DNA from: Prevotella communis
GTDB lineage: Bacteria > Bacteroidota > Bacteroidia > Bacteroidales > Bacteroidaceae
Length of the DNA stretch: 64,000 nucleotides
Assembly: GCF_022024175.1 (NCBI RefSeq)
Contig: NZ_CP091794.1
Location: 1,054,001-1,118,000 of the forward strand
Direction of reading: 5' to 3'
Positions 40,942 to 50,211 of this stretch are shown here, one piece after another. Made by a program: the position numbers and the translations under genes. The notes beneath the pieces are model-generated. The model made no database searches. It was not told where the DNA came from and saw only the letters and a list, made by a program, of their open reading frames with translations. The number at the start of each line of letters is the position of its first letter. Position 1 is the first letter of the stretch.

Positions 40942-41188
40942 TTCGCTGATTTAGGTTGTCAGTTTTCTATCTTACGAATAGAATCTGTTGACGGGTTAAT
41001 AATAAAAAACTGTTTTCAGTTGACAGCCGTCCGCGGTACGACTGATTTACGTTTACTATGATGCTTCCATCGTCGTTTTTCGCTTAATGTTTGCCATGCT
41101 AGGAGGTAGGACAATGACAAGGGAGTGAAATAACTAATATTTAATATGTATAAAGTGATTTCTGGCGACAGGAATCGCTTTTTTTTGT
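40937..41188 (+). repeat. 250-bp direct repeat, copy 2 (candidate small RNA)
   Basis: Second copy of 39252-39502. In the terminator the 5' arm reads AAAGTGATTTCTG, two C-to-T changes compared with copy 1, while the 3' arm is unchanged; both changes keep pairing as G-U. That supports selection on the RNA structure. Its left end cuts the SIR2-like gene; its right end is followed by a T-rich stretch. Confidence 0.65.
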
Positions 41189-41674
41189 TCTTTTTTTATT
41201 TTTTTTTGTGATTTTCTTCTTTGTTTTAATTTTTTTTCTTAATTTTACCCCCGATTCTCAACGTCAAGAGTCTCTGGGATATAGATGGAGAGTCCGATAT
41301 CGCCCACAGGATGATTGACAGACCACGCCGAGCCGAGAGTGGCAATGCTGCTAGGAATAGTGAGCATAGGCTAGGGAAAACGAGAGTCACTACATTTTGT
41401 AGAAAGGCGTTTACTTCGTTTATCGAGTATGGATCTCACGCTCTTTTTATTTCTTGTAGCTACTAACCTAAATACAATAACAATTTAATCTTCTTGTTGG
41501 AGATCACAAGAGCATTTTGGTGAATGCCATTTTAATAAATATGGATGTACCACTTGCGCTCAACTACATAAGAATCCGTCAAGGTTTGAATGGGTATAAA
41601 AAAATCCTCAACGATCAGTCATAAGGCTGACGTTGTAGGATTTTCTGCGTTTTAACTATCAAATTATTACAAAA
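41189..41674 (+). other. Intergenic stretch without recognisable gene, ending in a hairpin
   Basis: A T-rich beginning is followed by about 400 bp in which I see no supported gene (only a 27-codon frame at 41541-41624). At 41601-41644 AAAATCCTCAACG pairs with CGTTGTAGGATTTT, with a short inner CAG/CTG stem. The hairpin lies 31 bp before the M48 gene and could be a terminator for something upstream or a leader element. Confidence 0.5.
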
Positions 41675-42493
41675 ATGAATAAAAATAAGAAAATTCTCCA
41701 TGGTCTTATAAATGATGAGTATGAGCACCCGTTTGACAAAAGAGCTCTTGATGCCCTTGAGTCTACTCCAGGATTGGAAACCGTGGGAAAGTTTATAACC
41801 AAGAATACTGTCGAGAAAATTTTCACGATTCAATATACGGGTAGTAATTTGAAAGTTACGGCAAGCAATTATCCTCGCCTTTATGACTATCTAAATTATG
41901 CTTGTGACGTATTAGATGTAGATCGAAGGCCGGAATTATATGTACAATGGGGGTATGACATCAATGCATTTACTACAGGCTCTGAGAATCCTGTTATGGT
42001 GTTGAATTCTGGCTTGCTTGATTTGTGTAGCGAAGATGAAATTTTGTTTGTCATAGGCCATGAATGCGGGCATATCAAGTCAAATCATATGCTTTACCAC
42101 ATGATGGCTCAAATAATTAATAGTATTATTGATGAGGTTCCTGGTGGAAATTTTGTTGCTTTTCCACTGAAATTTGCGTTGTACTATTGGAGCAGAATGT
42201 CAGAATTTACAGCGGATAGAGCCGGTTTGTTATGTTGTCAGAATATGAAAGCCGCAGTCAGCGCATTTATTAAGATGTCTGGATTACCGATTCAAGAATA
42301 CAGCAATATTGACCCCAAATCATTTGTGGAACAAGCAAAGAATTTTCAACAACTTGACTATGAGAACCTGAACAAAATCATAAAATTGATCCTTATAGCA
42401 CAAGCTGATCACCCTTGGACTGTTATGAGGGCAGGTCAGTTAATTGACTGGGTTGACTCGGGTGATGTAAAGAATATAATGATGTCTCACTAG
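41675..42493 (+). CDS. M48-family zinc metallopeptidase
   Basis: 272 residues. The zinc motif HECGH (HExxH) is in ILFVIGHECGHIKSNHML at ~130, the third ligand in SEFTADRAGLLC at ~183. N-terminal ~60 residues form a prodomain-like helical part. There is no signal peptide and only weak hydrophobic stretches, unlike HtpX, so it may be cytoplasmic or peripheral. It is the first gene of the co-directional array with the VWA/PP2C/kinase genes, 103 bp before VWA1. A role in processing partner proteins is only a guess. Confidence 0.85.
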   Translation: MNKNKKILHGLINDEYEHPFDKRALDALESTPGLETVGKFITKNTVEKIFTIQYTGSNLKVTASNYPRLYDYLNYACDVLDVDRRPELYVQWGYDINAFTTGSENPVMVLNSGLLDLCSEDEILFVIGHECGHIKSNHMLYHMMAQIINSIIDEVPGGNFVAFPLKFALYYWSRMSEFTADRAGLLCCQNMKAAVSAFIKMSGLPIQEYSNIDPKSFVEQAKNFQQLDYENLNKIIKLILIAQADHPWTVMRAGQLIDWVDSGDVKNIMMSH

Positions 42494-42596
42494 TAATCAT
42501 ACTATTAATTCTTGCTTTAACACAAGATCGGAAGACAACAATTAAGGTTGAGGAATTATTATTGAATTATTAGAAATATTAAAAAAATATACAATT

Positions 42597-43274
42597 ATGG
42601 CAAAAAACGATTTTACAGCGGAAGCTGCGGAGAATTACGAACAGAAATGTTTGTGTGTTTTAGTGTTAGATGTGTCTGGCTCCATGTATGGAAAGCCTAT
42701 AGAAGAGTTGAACAAAGGTCTTCAAGAATTTTACAACGAGATTTCTACGGATGACACAACTAGTCAACGTTTAGAAGTTTCACTGATTACATTTAACCAA
42801 ATAGTAAGAACGGTACAAGAACCTGCCTTGGTTGAGAACTTCACAATGCCTCAATTAGAGGCAAACGGATCGACTGCCATGGTCAATGCTGTAAATGAAG
42901 CAATTGATAAAGTTGCTGCTCGCAAACAGTGGTACAAATCCACTGGTCAGGCATATTACCGCCCATGGATAATTCTGATGACAGATGGAGAACCTGATTC
43001 AGACCAAGATGTCGACATGCTAGCTCAACGAATCAAGCAGGATACAGCGAATAAACGTTATGCATTCCTTCCTATTGGTGTTGAAGGTGCAAAAATGGAA
43101 ATATTAGATAAAATCAAGGGTAATATACCTCCCATGAAACTGCAAGGAACAAAATTTAGCTCATTTTTTAAATGGTTAAGTGCAAGTATGGGTACAGTCG
43201 TTACAGCAGAAGAAGGCCAACAAGTTGATTTGTCAGCGGGAGCAGACGATTGGATGGCGGCATTTACAATTTAA
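42597..43274 (+). CDS. TerY-like von Willebrand A protein 1
   Basis: 225 residues, a single VWA domain. The metal-ion-dependent adhesion site has DVSGSM (~25), the Thr in GSTAMVNAV (~95) and the Asp in LMTDGEPD (~130). The C-terminus has TKFSSFFKWLSASMGTVV, typical of TerY-like proteins. Together with the second VWA, PP2C and kinase genes it makes a TerY-P triad, proposed in the literature to be a phosphorylation-based stress or conflict signalling unit. Its operon is interrupted 15 bp after the stop by an IS4 element. Confidence 0.85.
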   Translation: MAKNDFTAEAAENYEQKCLCVLVLDVSGSMYGKPIEELNKGLQEFYNEISTDDTTSQRLEVSLITFNQIVRTVQEPALVENFTMPQLEANGSTAMVNAVNEAIDKVAARKQWYKSTGQAYYRPWIILMTDGEPDSDQDVDMLAQRIKQDTANKRYAFLPIGVEGAKMEILDKIKGNIPPMKLQGTKFSSFFKWLSASMGTVVTAEEGQQVDLSAGADDWMAAFTI

Positions 43275-43282
43275 CTCTAAAA

Positions 43283-43289
43283 TGAATTA
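43283..43289 (+). repeat. Target-site duplication, left copy
   Basis: TGAATTA, repeated at 44889-44895 on the other side of the IS4-family element. Confidence 0.75.
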
Positions 43290-44888
43290 CTGAACTTTCG
43301 CAAGTGAATATTCATTCATCAAGCGACTAATTTATACATTTGATATAGCTTATGGAACTTAGGATTGGCATCAATAACCGCAGAAAGCAGTTCACTGGCA
43401 TCGGCAGAGATCATCTCTGCGATTTCCAGGATGGTGTCCAATATAAGTTCCCATATCCTGTCCGAAGCGGACAGCTCGAGAGTGTTGCCAGTGGTATCAC
43501 GGAAGAGCGCCCCGACGGTTTCGTAGGCTTCAAACCGCTTCACCGTGCAAAGTATGTTGTACTGCATCATGATCAGCGTAAAGCTGGCAATCTGTGCAGA
43601 GAAGTGTACGCTCTGACATCTGCCGAAGTCGAGCAGTTGCTTCTGGTCGTGATAAGCCACCTCGGTAGTCCAGCGGATAGCGTACGTCCTGTATGCTTTG
43701 AGAAAACTAAGCGAGAGGTCCGTAGTGAGCAATCCATTCCAAAGCCCATTCCTGCCTCGTTTCGAGAAGAACAAACGCACGGTGGTACCTGCAAACTTCA
43801 CATCGATGGTGCAGTAGGTACATCTGAGTGTCCTGTTATGTTTGGTGAGGCCCTGCTTCTGGAGCTTCTTGATAATCTGCTTAGCAGTCAAATCACCCCA
43901 CTGGGTGTGGTATTTGGTTTTTCCAATCTTTATCATACCAATCAAATGACACTTGATGTGGCGGCTGGTAATCAGGCGAACGAAGTCTGCACTGGTAAAC
44001 CAACTGTCAACCAGCAGATAGTCGAAACGTATTCCACGCTTGATAGCGTACTTCACCATCTCGATTGCCTTGTCAGTCTTCTTCATGGTGTATTCTTTTA
44101 TGCGCTCCTCAACACATTGCCCCGTATAGTCGGCAGAGAAACGCTCACTGCGTTGCTTGTCCGTCAACCCTTGCTTCTTGTCAGGATTACAGCCTTCTTC
44201 ACCATGAAGCGAGAAATCGAGAAACAATTGGCTCATGCCATCGCACAGAAGCAGCGTCAGACATTTGTAGCCGAGGATGCTCTTATGTTGGATATGAGAG
44301 AAAACCTTGCCGATAAGTTCACTCTTGCGACCACTCTTTGGAGCGTCTGTGTCATCGATAATCAGGCAGACAGGCTTGTCATGCTCAGCCTCGGTGCTAC
44401 GGCTGATCTTACGCAGCAGCTGGAGGTTCATCGCATACAGCAGTTTGCGCCACTTGATATCACCATCATTCATAAAACGATAGAACATGTCCTTCTCACA
44501 ACAGAACAAGCGGCTTAATGAAGAGCCAGAGTACCGGTATGCATTCCTGACGACGAAGAAAGGGAACAGCATCAAAAGATTAAGGACCTGCACGTTCGTG
44601 AACTTGCAGTTCTCTTTCTTCTCTGTCCCTATCTGCTCCGGACGTATGTTTATGCACTCCATCACTCTCATAATCGCATTAATTGCACGGTTATTCTCAT
44701 TTTCTGAGAAAAAGCTTCTCAAATCTGAAATAATTGTTGTACCTTTGCTCACGGCTTCTAAGTTTGAACTTTATTTTTTGGCGATTATAAAGGTACTCAT
44801 TTCCTGTGAGTTACACAAACTTCGAAGCCTTTTTTATTCCTATTTTATGTTAAATTATGCAGGTGCGCCATCACTTGCGAAACTTTAG
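43290..44888 (-). mobile_element. IS4-family insertion sequence, 1599 bp
   Basis: The ends CTGAACTTTCGCAAGTGA (43290-43307) and its partner at 44871-44888 are inverted with two mismatches in 18. A 7-bp duplication (TGAATTA) flanks them. One complete transposase gene lies inside. Removing the element and one duplication leaves VWA1 and VWA2 only about 19 bp apart, so the insertion is recent and splits an operon. Confidence 0.88.
43319..44752 (-). CDS. IS4-family transposase
   Basis: 477 residues with a DDE site: first Asp in LIIDDTDAPKSG (~155), second in LLVDSWFTS (~262), and the Glu in YAIRWTTEVAYHDQK (~375). The last fits the Y(2)R(3)E(6)K signature that defines the IS4 family. No frameshift is visible, so the element may still move. 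It is read against the surrounding genes. Confidence 0.9.
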   Translation of the reverse strand: MSKGTTIISDLRSFFSENENNRAINAIMRVMECINIRPEQIGTEKKENCKFTNVQVLNLLMLFPFFVVRNAYRYSGSSLSRLFCCEKDMFYRFMNDGDIKWRKLLYAMNLQLLRKISRSTEAEHDKPVCLIIDDTDAPKSGRKSELIGKVFSHIQHKSILGYKCLTLLLCDGMSQLFLDFSLHGEEGCNPDKKQGLTDKQRSERFSADYTGQCVEERIKEYTMKKTDKAIEMVKYAIKRGIRFDYLLVDSWFTSADFVRLITSRHIKCHLIGMIKIGKTKYHTQWGDLTAKQIIKKLQKQGLTKHNRTLRCTYCTIDVKFAGTTVRLFFSKRGRNGLWNGLLTTDLSLSFLKAYRTYAIRWTTEVAYHDQKQLLDFGRCQSVHFSAQIASFTLIMMQYNILCTVKRFEAYETVGALFRDTTGNTLELSASDRIWELILDTILEIAEMISADASELLSAVIDANPKFHKLYQMYKLVA

Positions 44889-44895
44889 TGAATTA
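44889..44895 (+). repeat. Target-site duplication, right copy
   Basis: TGAATTA, matching 43283-43289; the VWA2 start codon follows after 3 bp, so the leader of VWA2 is now IS sequence. Confidence 0.75.
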
Positions 44896-44898
44896 GTC

Positions 44899-45660
44899 AT
44901 GGCGAAAAACGATTTCTCAGCAGAGGTTGCTGAAAACTATGAGCAAAAATGCTTATGTGTTCTTGTGTTAGACATTTCTGGCTCTATGAACGAAATAGTT
45001 GATAATACTGGAACTGTAGATACAGGAAAAACTATTTTTGTTGATGGTAAAACATATAATGTTGTAGAAGGTGGAATCTCCAAATTGGATAATCTCAATG
45101 AAGGTTTAAGAGCCTTTTATGATGAGATAGAAAAAGATGACACAACTAGTCAGCGATTGGAATTGTCAGTTGTTACATTTAACGACTTTGTGACAACAAT
45201 TCAAGAGCCCGCTCTTGTATCTAATTGTCATGTGCCAGAACTGATGGCTGATGGAGATACAGCCCTTGTTGATGCTGTTTATGAAGCGATTGATATGGTA
45301 GCTGCAAGAAAAAAATGGTATAAAACAACAAATCAGCCTTACTACCGCCCATGGATAATTCTGATGACAGATGGTGAACCTAATGAGGGGCAGGACATCC
45401 AGAATTTAGCGCAGCGGATTAAACAAGATACAGCAGATAAACGTTATGAATTTCTACCTATTGGTGTAGATAATGCTAATATGTCTATACTTCAAAGCAT
45501 CCAAGGCAATATTCCTGCGATGAAATTAAAGGGAGCAAAGTTTAGTTCGTTTTTTAAGTGGCTAAGTGCAAGCATGGGAACTGTTGTAACTGCTGATGAA
45601 GGTCAGAAAGTGGATTTAAGTAATGGAGCATCGGATTGGATGGATTCATTTACAATATAA
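44899..45660 (+). CDS. TerY-like von Willebrand A protein 2
   Basis: 253 residues from the ATG at 44899 (AKNDFSAEVAENYEQKC), which aligns with VWA1; the longer frame begins inside the IS. The metal site is DISGSM (~25), with Thr in GDTALVDAV and Asp in LMTDGEPN. It differs from VWA1 mainly by an insertion of about 30 residues after the metal site (TGTVDTGKTIFVDGKTYN). The PP2C gene begins 9 bp downstream. The IS in front may cut it off from its original promoter. Confidence 0.85.
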   Translation: MAKNDFSAEVAENYEQKCLCVLVLDISGSMNEIVDNTGTVDTGKTIFVDGKTYNVVEGGISKLDNLNEGLRAFYDEIEKDDTTSQRLELSVVTFNDFVTTIQEPALVSNCHVPELMADGDTALVDAVYEAIDMVAARKKWYKTTNQPYYRPWIILMTDGEPNEGQDIQNLAQRIKQDTADKRYEFLPIGVDNANMSILQSIQGNIPAMKLKGAKFSSFFKWLSASMGTVVTADEGQKVDLSNGASDWMDSFTI

Positions 45661-45669
45661 TAAGGTCAT

Positions 45670-47508
45670 ATGAGGAAGCATTTTCTAGTTATTTTTAGTT
45701 TGTTGTTATGCGCAAATAATATATGGGCACAGCTAAACGATTCTGTACTCATAGATTGCTATGGAGCAATTAGAACAGACATGGTTAGAACTGTTTGCCA
45801 ATTTGTTGGCTTAAAAAATGATTCTGTCCTAAACAGTATTTCAAATTCTAGCCTAAAAGCTTTTAAAGATGCTATTGCCGAACAAGACACGTTAATTACC
45901 CTGATGGCGGTTGCAAAACCGCTGGACGGTAAAGACGTATTAACATATTGGAAAAAAATGCGTGAAATGCGTCGAGATTTTCAGTATCGGTTATCAATAT
46001 TCTTTCCCCAAAAAGAAATTCAGATAGAAGATACTTTTCGTAAGTACATTCTGCAAATAGATGATCTCACAAAAGAGTGCAATACGTTCAATGAAGATAC
46101 GACTTCAACACTAGAGCTATATGCAAAAGCATATCCTTCTGGCCGTTTTTCAGAAATTGTTTCATCCACAAGAAAGAAAGTCTCATCTAATAACGTAAAA
46201 AAGCAGGATGGCAAAACAAAGGAAAACAAATCAATAGAAGATAATAAGAATCAAAATATGGGTCAAGGATTATTATATACAATCAAAGCTTTCCTAATAA
46301 CACTATTTAAATGGTGTATCGGCTTGATTCTCACAATTTTATTAATTGTAATCGTCATTAGGAAATGGAAGATAATAGTTTCATATATAAATAAATTGTA
46401 TTCAATGTTAATGCATAATAATGTTATTATTGATGCAGAGGATTTGCAGGATGAAGAAAAGATAGATGCTGATTCTCCATTGGAAGCTGGCAAACCCTCA
46501 ATTGAAGTTGTTGCGGAAGAGAATAGGAAAGAAAGTATTCAAAGCGAGGAAAACGGCTTACAAGGAGCAGACCAAGAAACACCTCCTCCCCCCAAGCCCC
46601 AACCGAAAAAAAAATCACAACCAATTGATCCGAAAGGAAAGAGCACTGCTGTAGATGCAGATGAATGGATTATTATTGGAGCCTCTGTTCAAGGTAATGG
46701 GCACGTAAGTATGGATTTGCCTTGTCAAGATAGCCATGCATATGAATACATTAGAGATGGATGGGGTATTGCGATTACCTCTGATGGGGCTGGTTCTGCC
46801 CAATTGTCTCATATAGGCTCTGCTGCTTCAGTCGCACGCGCAATGGTTCATTTTAAAGATCTTATTGAAAAAGAAAGATGGATTGAAAATGAAACTCTTC
46901 CATCGGATATTGAATGGATGAAAATGTCATATCAAGTATTGAAGACGGTAAGAAATGAACTTGAACTATTGGCAAAAAATAACAAATGTGACATAAAAGA
47001 CTTAAGTGCAACAATAATAGTCATAATTCATTCTCCGATTGGTTTGTTGTCTGTGCATATTGGAGATGGAAGAGCCGGATACAAAGACATGAATGGAGAG
47101 TGGCATTCTTTGATTACACCCCATAAAGGTGAAGAAGCTAATCAAACGATTTTTATACCATCTGATTTTTGGAATATTCAGTTCTACGAGATGTCTGGTG
47201 TAACAGTTCCTGAGTCAAGAATAGTAAGAGAACAGGTTTCGGCATTCACATTGATGAGTGACGGATGTGAAGGTACATCTTGGCTATGTAATCAATATAA
47301 TGAGTCGATAGGAAAGTACTATGATCCCAATATGCCCCATAGAACATTCTTCGATTCTCTGCTAGAGACATTACAACTTTTTAGGAAAGAAAATACACCT
47401 TTTGAAGAGCGAAAAGAAAAATGGTACAATTTTATCAAAGAAGGCAATAAGTCTTTTAAGAAAGAGACAGATGATAAAACTATGATTTTGGGAGCCCTAT
47501 ATATGTAG
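45670..47508 (+). CDS. Membrane-anchored PP2C-type protein phosphatase (TerY-P)
   Basis: 612 residues. Signal peptide (FLVIFSLLLCANNIWAQ), an extracytoplasmic helical part (~22-195), one membrane helix (~205-230), an acidic and proline-rich linker (EETPPPPKPQPKKKS-like) and a PP2C_2 domain (~335-612). The catalytic Asp residues are seen in LPCQDSHAY, ITSDGAGSA, HIGDGRAGY and LMSDGCEG, with a last one in KTMILG preceded by DD. It removes phosphate from Ser/Thr, probably of targets of the kinase that follows 6 bp later. The outside domain could be a sensor. Confidence 0.82.
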   Translation: MRKHFLVIFSLLLCANNIWAQLNDSVLIDCYGAIRTDMVRTVCQFVGLKNDSVLNSISNSSLKAFKDAIAEQDTLITLMAVAKPLDGKDVLTYWKKMREMRRDFQYRLSIFFPQKEIQIEDTFRKYILQIDDLTKECNTFNEDTTSTLELYAKAYPSGRFSEIVSSTRKKVSSNNVKKQDGKTKENKSIEDNKNQNMGQGLLYTIKAFLITLFKWCIGLILTILLIVIVIRKWKIIVSYINKLYSMLMHNNVIIDAEDLQDEEKIDADSPLEAGKPSIEVVAEENRKESIQSEENGLQGADQETPPPPKPQPKKKSQPIDPKGKSTAVDADEWIIIGASVQGNGHVSMDLPCQDSHAYEYIRDGWGIAITSDGAGSAQLSHIGSAASVARAMVHFKDLIEKERWIENETLPSDIEWMKMSYQVLKTVRNELELLAKNNKCDIKDLSATIIVIIHSPIGLLSVHIGDGRAGYKDMNGEWHSLITPHKGEEANQTIFIPSDFWNIQFYEMSGVTVPESRIVREQVSAFTLMSDGCEGTSWLCNQYNESIGKYYDPNMPHRTFFDSLLETLQLFRKENTPFEERKEKWYNFIKEGNKSFKKETDDKTMILGALYM

Positions 47509-47514
47509 TAGCAT

Positions 47515-48927
47515 ATGGAAGTATACACGTCAAAACATGAAAAGATAGTCCTCAAAAATGATGCTTTTTCTTCTGGTGGAGAGGGAGAAGTTCGTAATAT
47601 TGTTTCCGGACCATCAAGATTTAAGAATATTTGTGTAAAAATATACTACCAAAAGAAACGTACGCCAGAACAAGAAAAAAAAATAAAGTATATGATTTCC
47701 AACCCACCTGCAAAAGTAGATGGAATAGGTTTTTTGATAGGTTGGCCTTTGGACTATGTAACTGATGCAGGCGGAAAGTTTTTGGGGTTTGTAATGCCTC
47801 TTGCATTTCCAAATAGTAAGCAATTAATTACATTAACAGCTACGAAGCTAAGCAAGAAATTGGATTCCGGGTGGCATGACAGATACGACCGTGCAAATGG
47901 TAAAAGTGCGTTGGTAGCAAGAATGAAGCTTATATGCAATATAGCTATTCCTATTCATATTCTTCATTCTACTGGCAAATATGTTTTAAAAGACTTCAAA
48001 CCTGAGAATGTATTGATAACACATGATGGACGTGTTACAATTGTAGACATGGATAGCGTCCAAATTTCTGAGGGTAACAGGTTGTTGCATGCGGGTATGG
48101 CCGCGACTCCCAATTATATGCCTCCAGAATACTATAATCAAGGTGTTGGAAAAGCAAAGAATGCTTTGCTACATAAATCTTGGGATTATTTTGCAATAGG
48201 TGTCGTATTTTATCAAATTTTATTTGGGTTACATCCGTTTGTTGTGACCCCATGGGTTCAGCAAGATGCTGATAGTAATGAAATATATCAAAGTATATCT
48301 CAGAATCTGTTCCCCTTTGGCGTCAATAGCCATAAGATAAAGTCCTATCCGGAGTTACATGACAAATTCAAAGTGCTTCCAAAGCAACTTCAAGATTTAT
48401 TCCTTCGTGCTTTTTCGGACAGCCCTTCTAATCGTCCCGGTGCAGAAGAATGGGGAAAGTGTATTCATGCATTAGTAAAAAATGCAGGACCAATACCAGT
48501 ACCCAAGCCTAGACCCATCCCCCAACCTCGGCCTGTTCCAAAACCGCAACCGGCCCCCAAGCCCCAGCCTACTCCAAAGCCGAAGCCGGCACCAAGGCCA
48601 ACCCCAACACCGTTACATCCTACGGAAAGCGAATTGGGGAAATGGAATTGGGGCGCATTCTTCCTCAATTGGATATGGGGACTCGGCAATGGCGTATATT
48701 GGCCTTTAGTGCTTATCATCTGCAATTTTATTCCTTATATAGGGTGGATAGTATCTCTGATTATATGTATAGTTCTAGGTGCCAATGGAACAAAATGGGC
48801 ATGGGAAGCCAAGGATTGGGATAGTTGGGATTCATTTAAAGATACGCAGCATAAGTGGGCTGTTGCTATATGGTGGATTCTGGGCATTGCATTTGTAATT
48901 GGTTTTATTGCAGGATTATCAAGTTAA
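47515..48927 (+). CDS. Divergent Ser/Thr protein kinase with C-terminal membrane segments (TerY-P)
   Basis: 470 residues. Kinase domain ~8-320: glycine-rich SSGGEGEVRNI, Lys in CVKIYY, catalytic loop YVLKDFKPENVLI (HRD is replaced by LKD but Asp, Lys and Asn are present), metal loop as VDMDSVQI (DFG replaced by DMD), and MPPEYY. These variants are typical of TerY-P kinases. Then a long Pro/Lys tract (PKPQPAPKPQPTPKPKP) and a C-terminal part with WNWGAFFLNWIWGLGNG and about three hydrophobic segments. It pairs with the PP2C and VWA genes. Confidence 0.82.
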   Translation: MEVYTSKHEKIVLKNDAFSSGGEGEVRNIVSGPSRFKNICVKIYYQKKRTPEQEKKIKYMISNPPAKVDGIGFLIGWPLDYVTDAGGKFLGFVMPLAFPNSKQLITLTATKLSKKLDSGWHDRYDRANGKSALVARMKLICNIAIPIHILHSTGKYVLKDFKPENVLITHDGRVTIVDMDSVQISEGNRLLHAGMAATPNYMPPEYYNQGVGKAKNALLHKSWDYFAIGVVFYQILFGLHPFVVTPWVQQDADSNEIYQSISQNLFPFGVNSHKIKSYPELHDKFKVLPKQLQDLFLRAFSDSPSNRPGAEEWGKCIHALVKNAGPIPVPKPRPIPQPRPVPKPQPAPKPQPTPKPKPAPRPTPTPLHPTESELGKWNWGAFFLNWIWGLGNGVYWPLVLIICNFIPYIGWIVSLIICIVLGANGTKWAWEAKDWDSWDSFKDTQHKWAVAIWWILGIAFVIGFIAGLSS

Positions 48928-48934
48928 TCAAATC

Positions 48935-48961
48935 GTAGTGAGTAGTTTAGCTACTCACTAC
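48935..48961 (+). terminator. Perfect hairpin between the kinase and TIR-FGE genes
   Basis: GTAGTGAGTAG and CTACTCACTAC pair perfectly around TTTAG. It begins 8 bp after the kinase stop and lies 16 bp before the next ATG. With no long T-run it may reduce, rather than end, read-through. Confidence 0.5.
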
Positions 48962-48976
48962 TATCTTCTTATCAAT

Positions 48977-50164
48977 ATGGAACAGTACGACATTTTCATA
49001 AGTTATTCGCGGACTGATATAAGGCTCGCAGAAGAAATTCAACGGACTCTGGAAAAATTTGGACTGCGCTGCTTCAGAGATACAAGTGATATTCATATTA
49101 GCGAAGATTGGATTGATGTGTTGTCAGATAGAATTATGGACAGCAAGGTTTTCTTGTTGTTAGGAAGTTCTAATGCATATCGTTCTAAGTGGACAAAGCG
49201 TGAGGTGCTTTTTGCGGATAACAATCAAAGACAGATAGTTCCATATATGATAGACAACACTCAATTACCTCCTAGATTAAGTTTCTTGTTGGGTAATATA
49301 AATCAGCGCTCTATGAGTGATTATCCAGTAGAGCAACTTGTAGATGAGTTGAAAGGATTAATAGGTTATCCAGCTGTACCATCTAATCTAGATCCTAAGC
49401 CCCTCTTTCCAAAACCTCCAAAGGTACAAGGTGTGACAGTTCTAGAACCGTCTCATTTTCCATTTATTAAAGGGAAACCTTTAGAATTTGTTGTTAATGG
49501 AATCAAGTTTAACATGATGCCAGTAAAGGCAGGGAAATTTGTAATGGGTACCACAAATCGAGGCAATGGTTTTCCTGCTCATGAGGTCCAATTATTGAAA
49601 GATTATTATATTGGTGAAACTGAGGTTACTCAATCTCTTTGGGAAATAGTAATGGGTAATAATCCTTCACATTACAAAGGTGCATTACTCCCGATTGAAA
49701 CTGTTAGTTGGGACGAATGTCATAATTTCCTAAAAAAACTAGGAGAGATAACGCATCATCATTTCCGCTTTCCAACAGAAGCAGAATGGGAGTTCGCCGC
49801 CAGGGGAAGAGCTTCAAACCCAGAAGAAATGTACGCTGGTAGTTCTGAAGTTTGGAATGTCGCTTGGTATAGTGAAAATAACAATAATGGAACAAGCCCT
49901 GTGAAGCAGAAAATGAAAAACGAACTAGGGATTTACGATATGAGTGGAAATGTCAATGAATGGTGTCAAGACTTCTATGCCAGCTATCCCAATCGAAAAT
50001 TGATAGATCCCAAAGGACCTACAACAGGAATTATGCGTGTCGCGCGAGGAGGGAGTTGGTACGAAAATGAGGCGAAATGCAGAGTATATGTCCGGAATAA
50101 AGCATTGCCTTCAACAAGGAGTTCAAACCTTGGATTAAGGTTAGCATTAAGTTATGGTAGTTAA
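48977..50164 (+). CDS. TIR domain fused to FGE-sulfatase (formylglycine-generating enzyme-like) domain, 1
   Basis: 395 residues from the ATG at 48977. TIR at ~3-135 (YDIFISYSRTDIRLAEEI, DSKVFLLLGSSNAYRSKW, REVLFADNN with Glu). A Pro-rich linker leads to an FGE-sulfatase domain (~165-395): MMPVKAGKFVMGTTN, YYIGETEVTQSLWEIVMG, RFPTEAEWEFAARG, YDMSGNVNEWCQDFY and ARGGSWYE. The Cys pair used for catalysis in true FGE is not evident, so the domain may serve binding rather than oxidation. In predicted conflict systems FGE-like modules act with TIR and signalling proteins. Confidence 0.82.
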   Translation: MEQYDIFISYSRTDIRLAEEIQRTLEKFGLRCFRDTSDIHISEDWIDVLSDRIMDSKVFLLLGSSNAYRSKWTKREVLFADNNQRQIVPYMIDNTQLPPRLSFLLGNINQRSMSDYPVEQLVDELKGLIGYPAVPSNLDPKPLFPKPPKVQGVTVLEPSHFPFIKGKPLEFVVNGIKFNMMPVKAGKFVMGTTNRGNGFPAHEVQLLKDYYIGETEVTQSLWEIVMGNNPSHYKGALLPIETVSWDECHNFLKKLGEITHHHFRFPTEAEWEFAARGRASNPEEMYAGSSEVWNVAWYSENNNNGTSPVKQKMKNELGIYDMSGNVNEWCQDFYASYPNRKLIDPKGPTTGIMRVARGGSWYENEAKCRVYVRNKALPSTRSSNLGLRLALSYGS

Positions 50165-50211
50165 TGGTAATTCTATAAAAGTTGCGCCCGACACAAAACA
50201 GGGTTATTATT

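Noticed and set aside
41541..41624. 27-codon frame before the M48 gene
   Set aside because: No recognisable sequence, and its end runs into the hairpin at 41601-41644.
43352..44518. Open frame of 388 codons on the plus strand
   Set aside because: Antisense to the IS4 transposase, which has the full DDE and YREK motifs.
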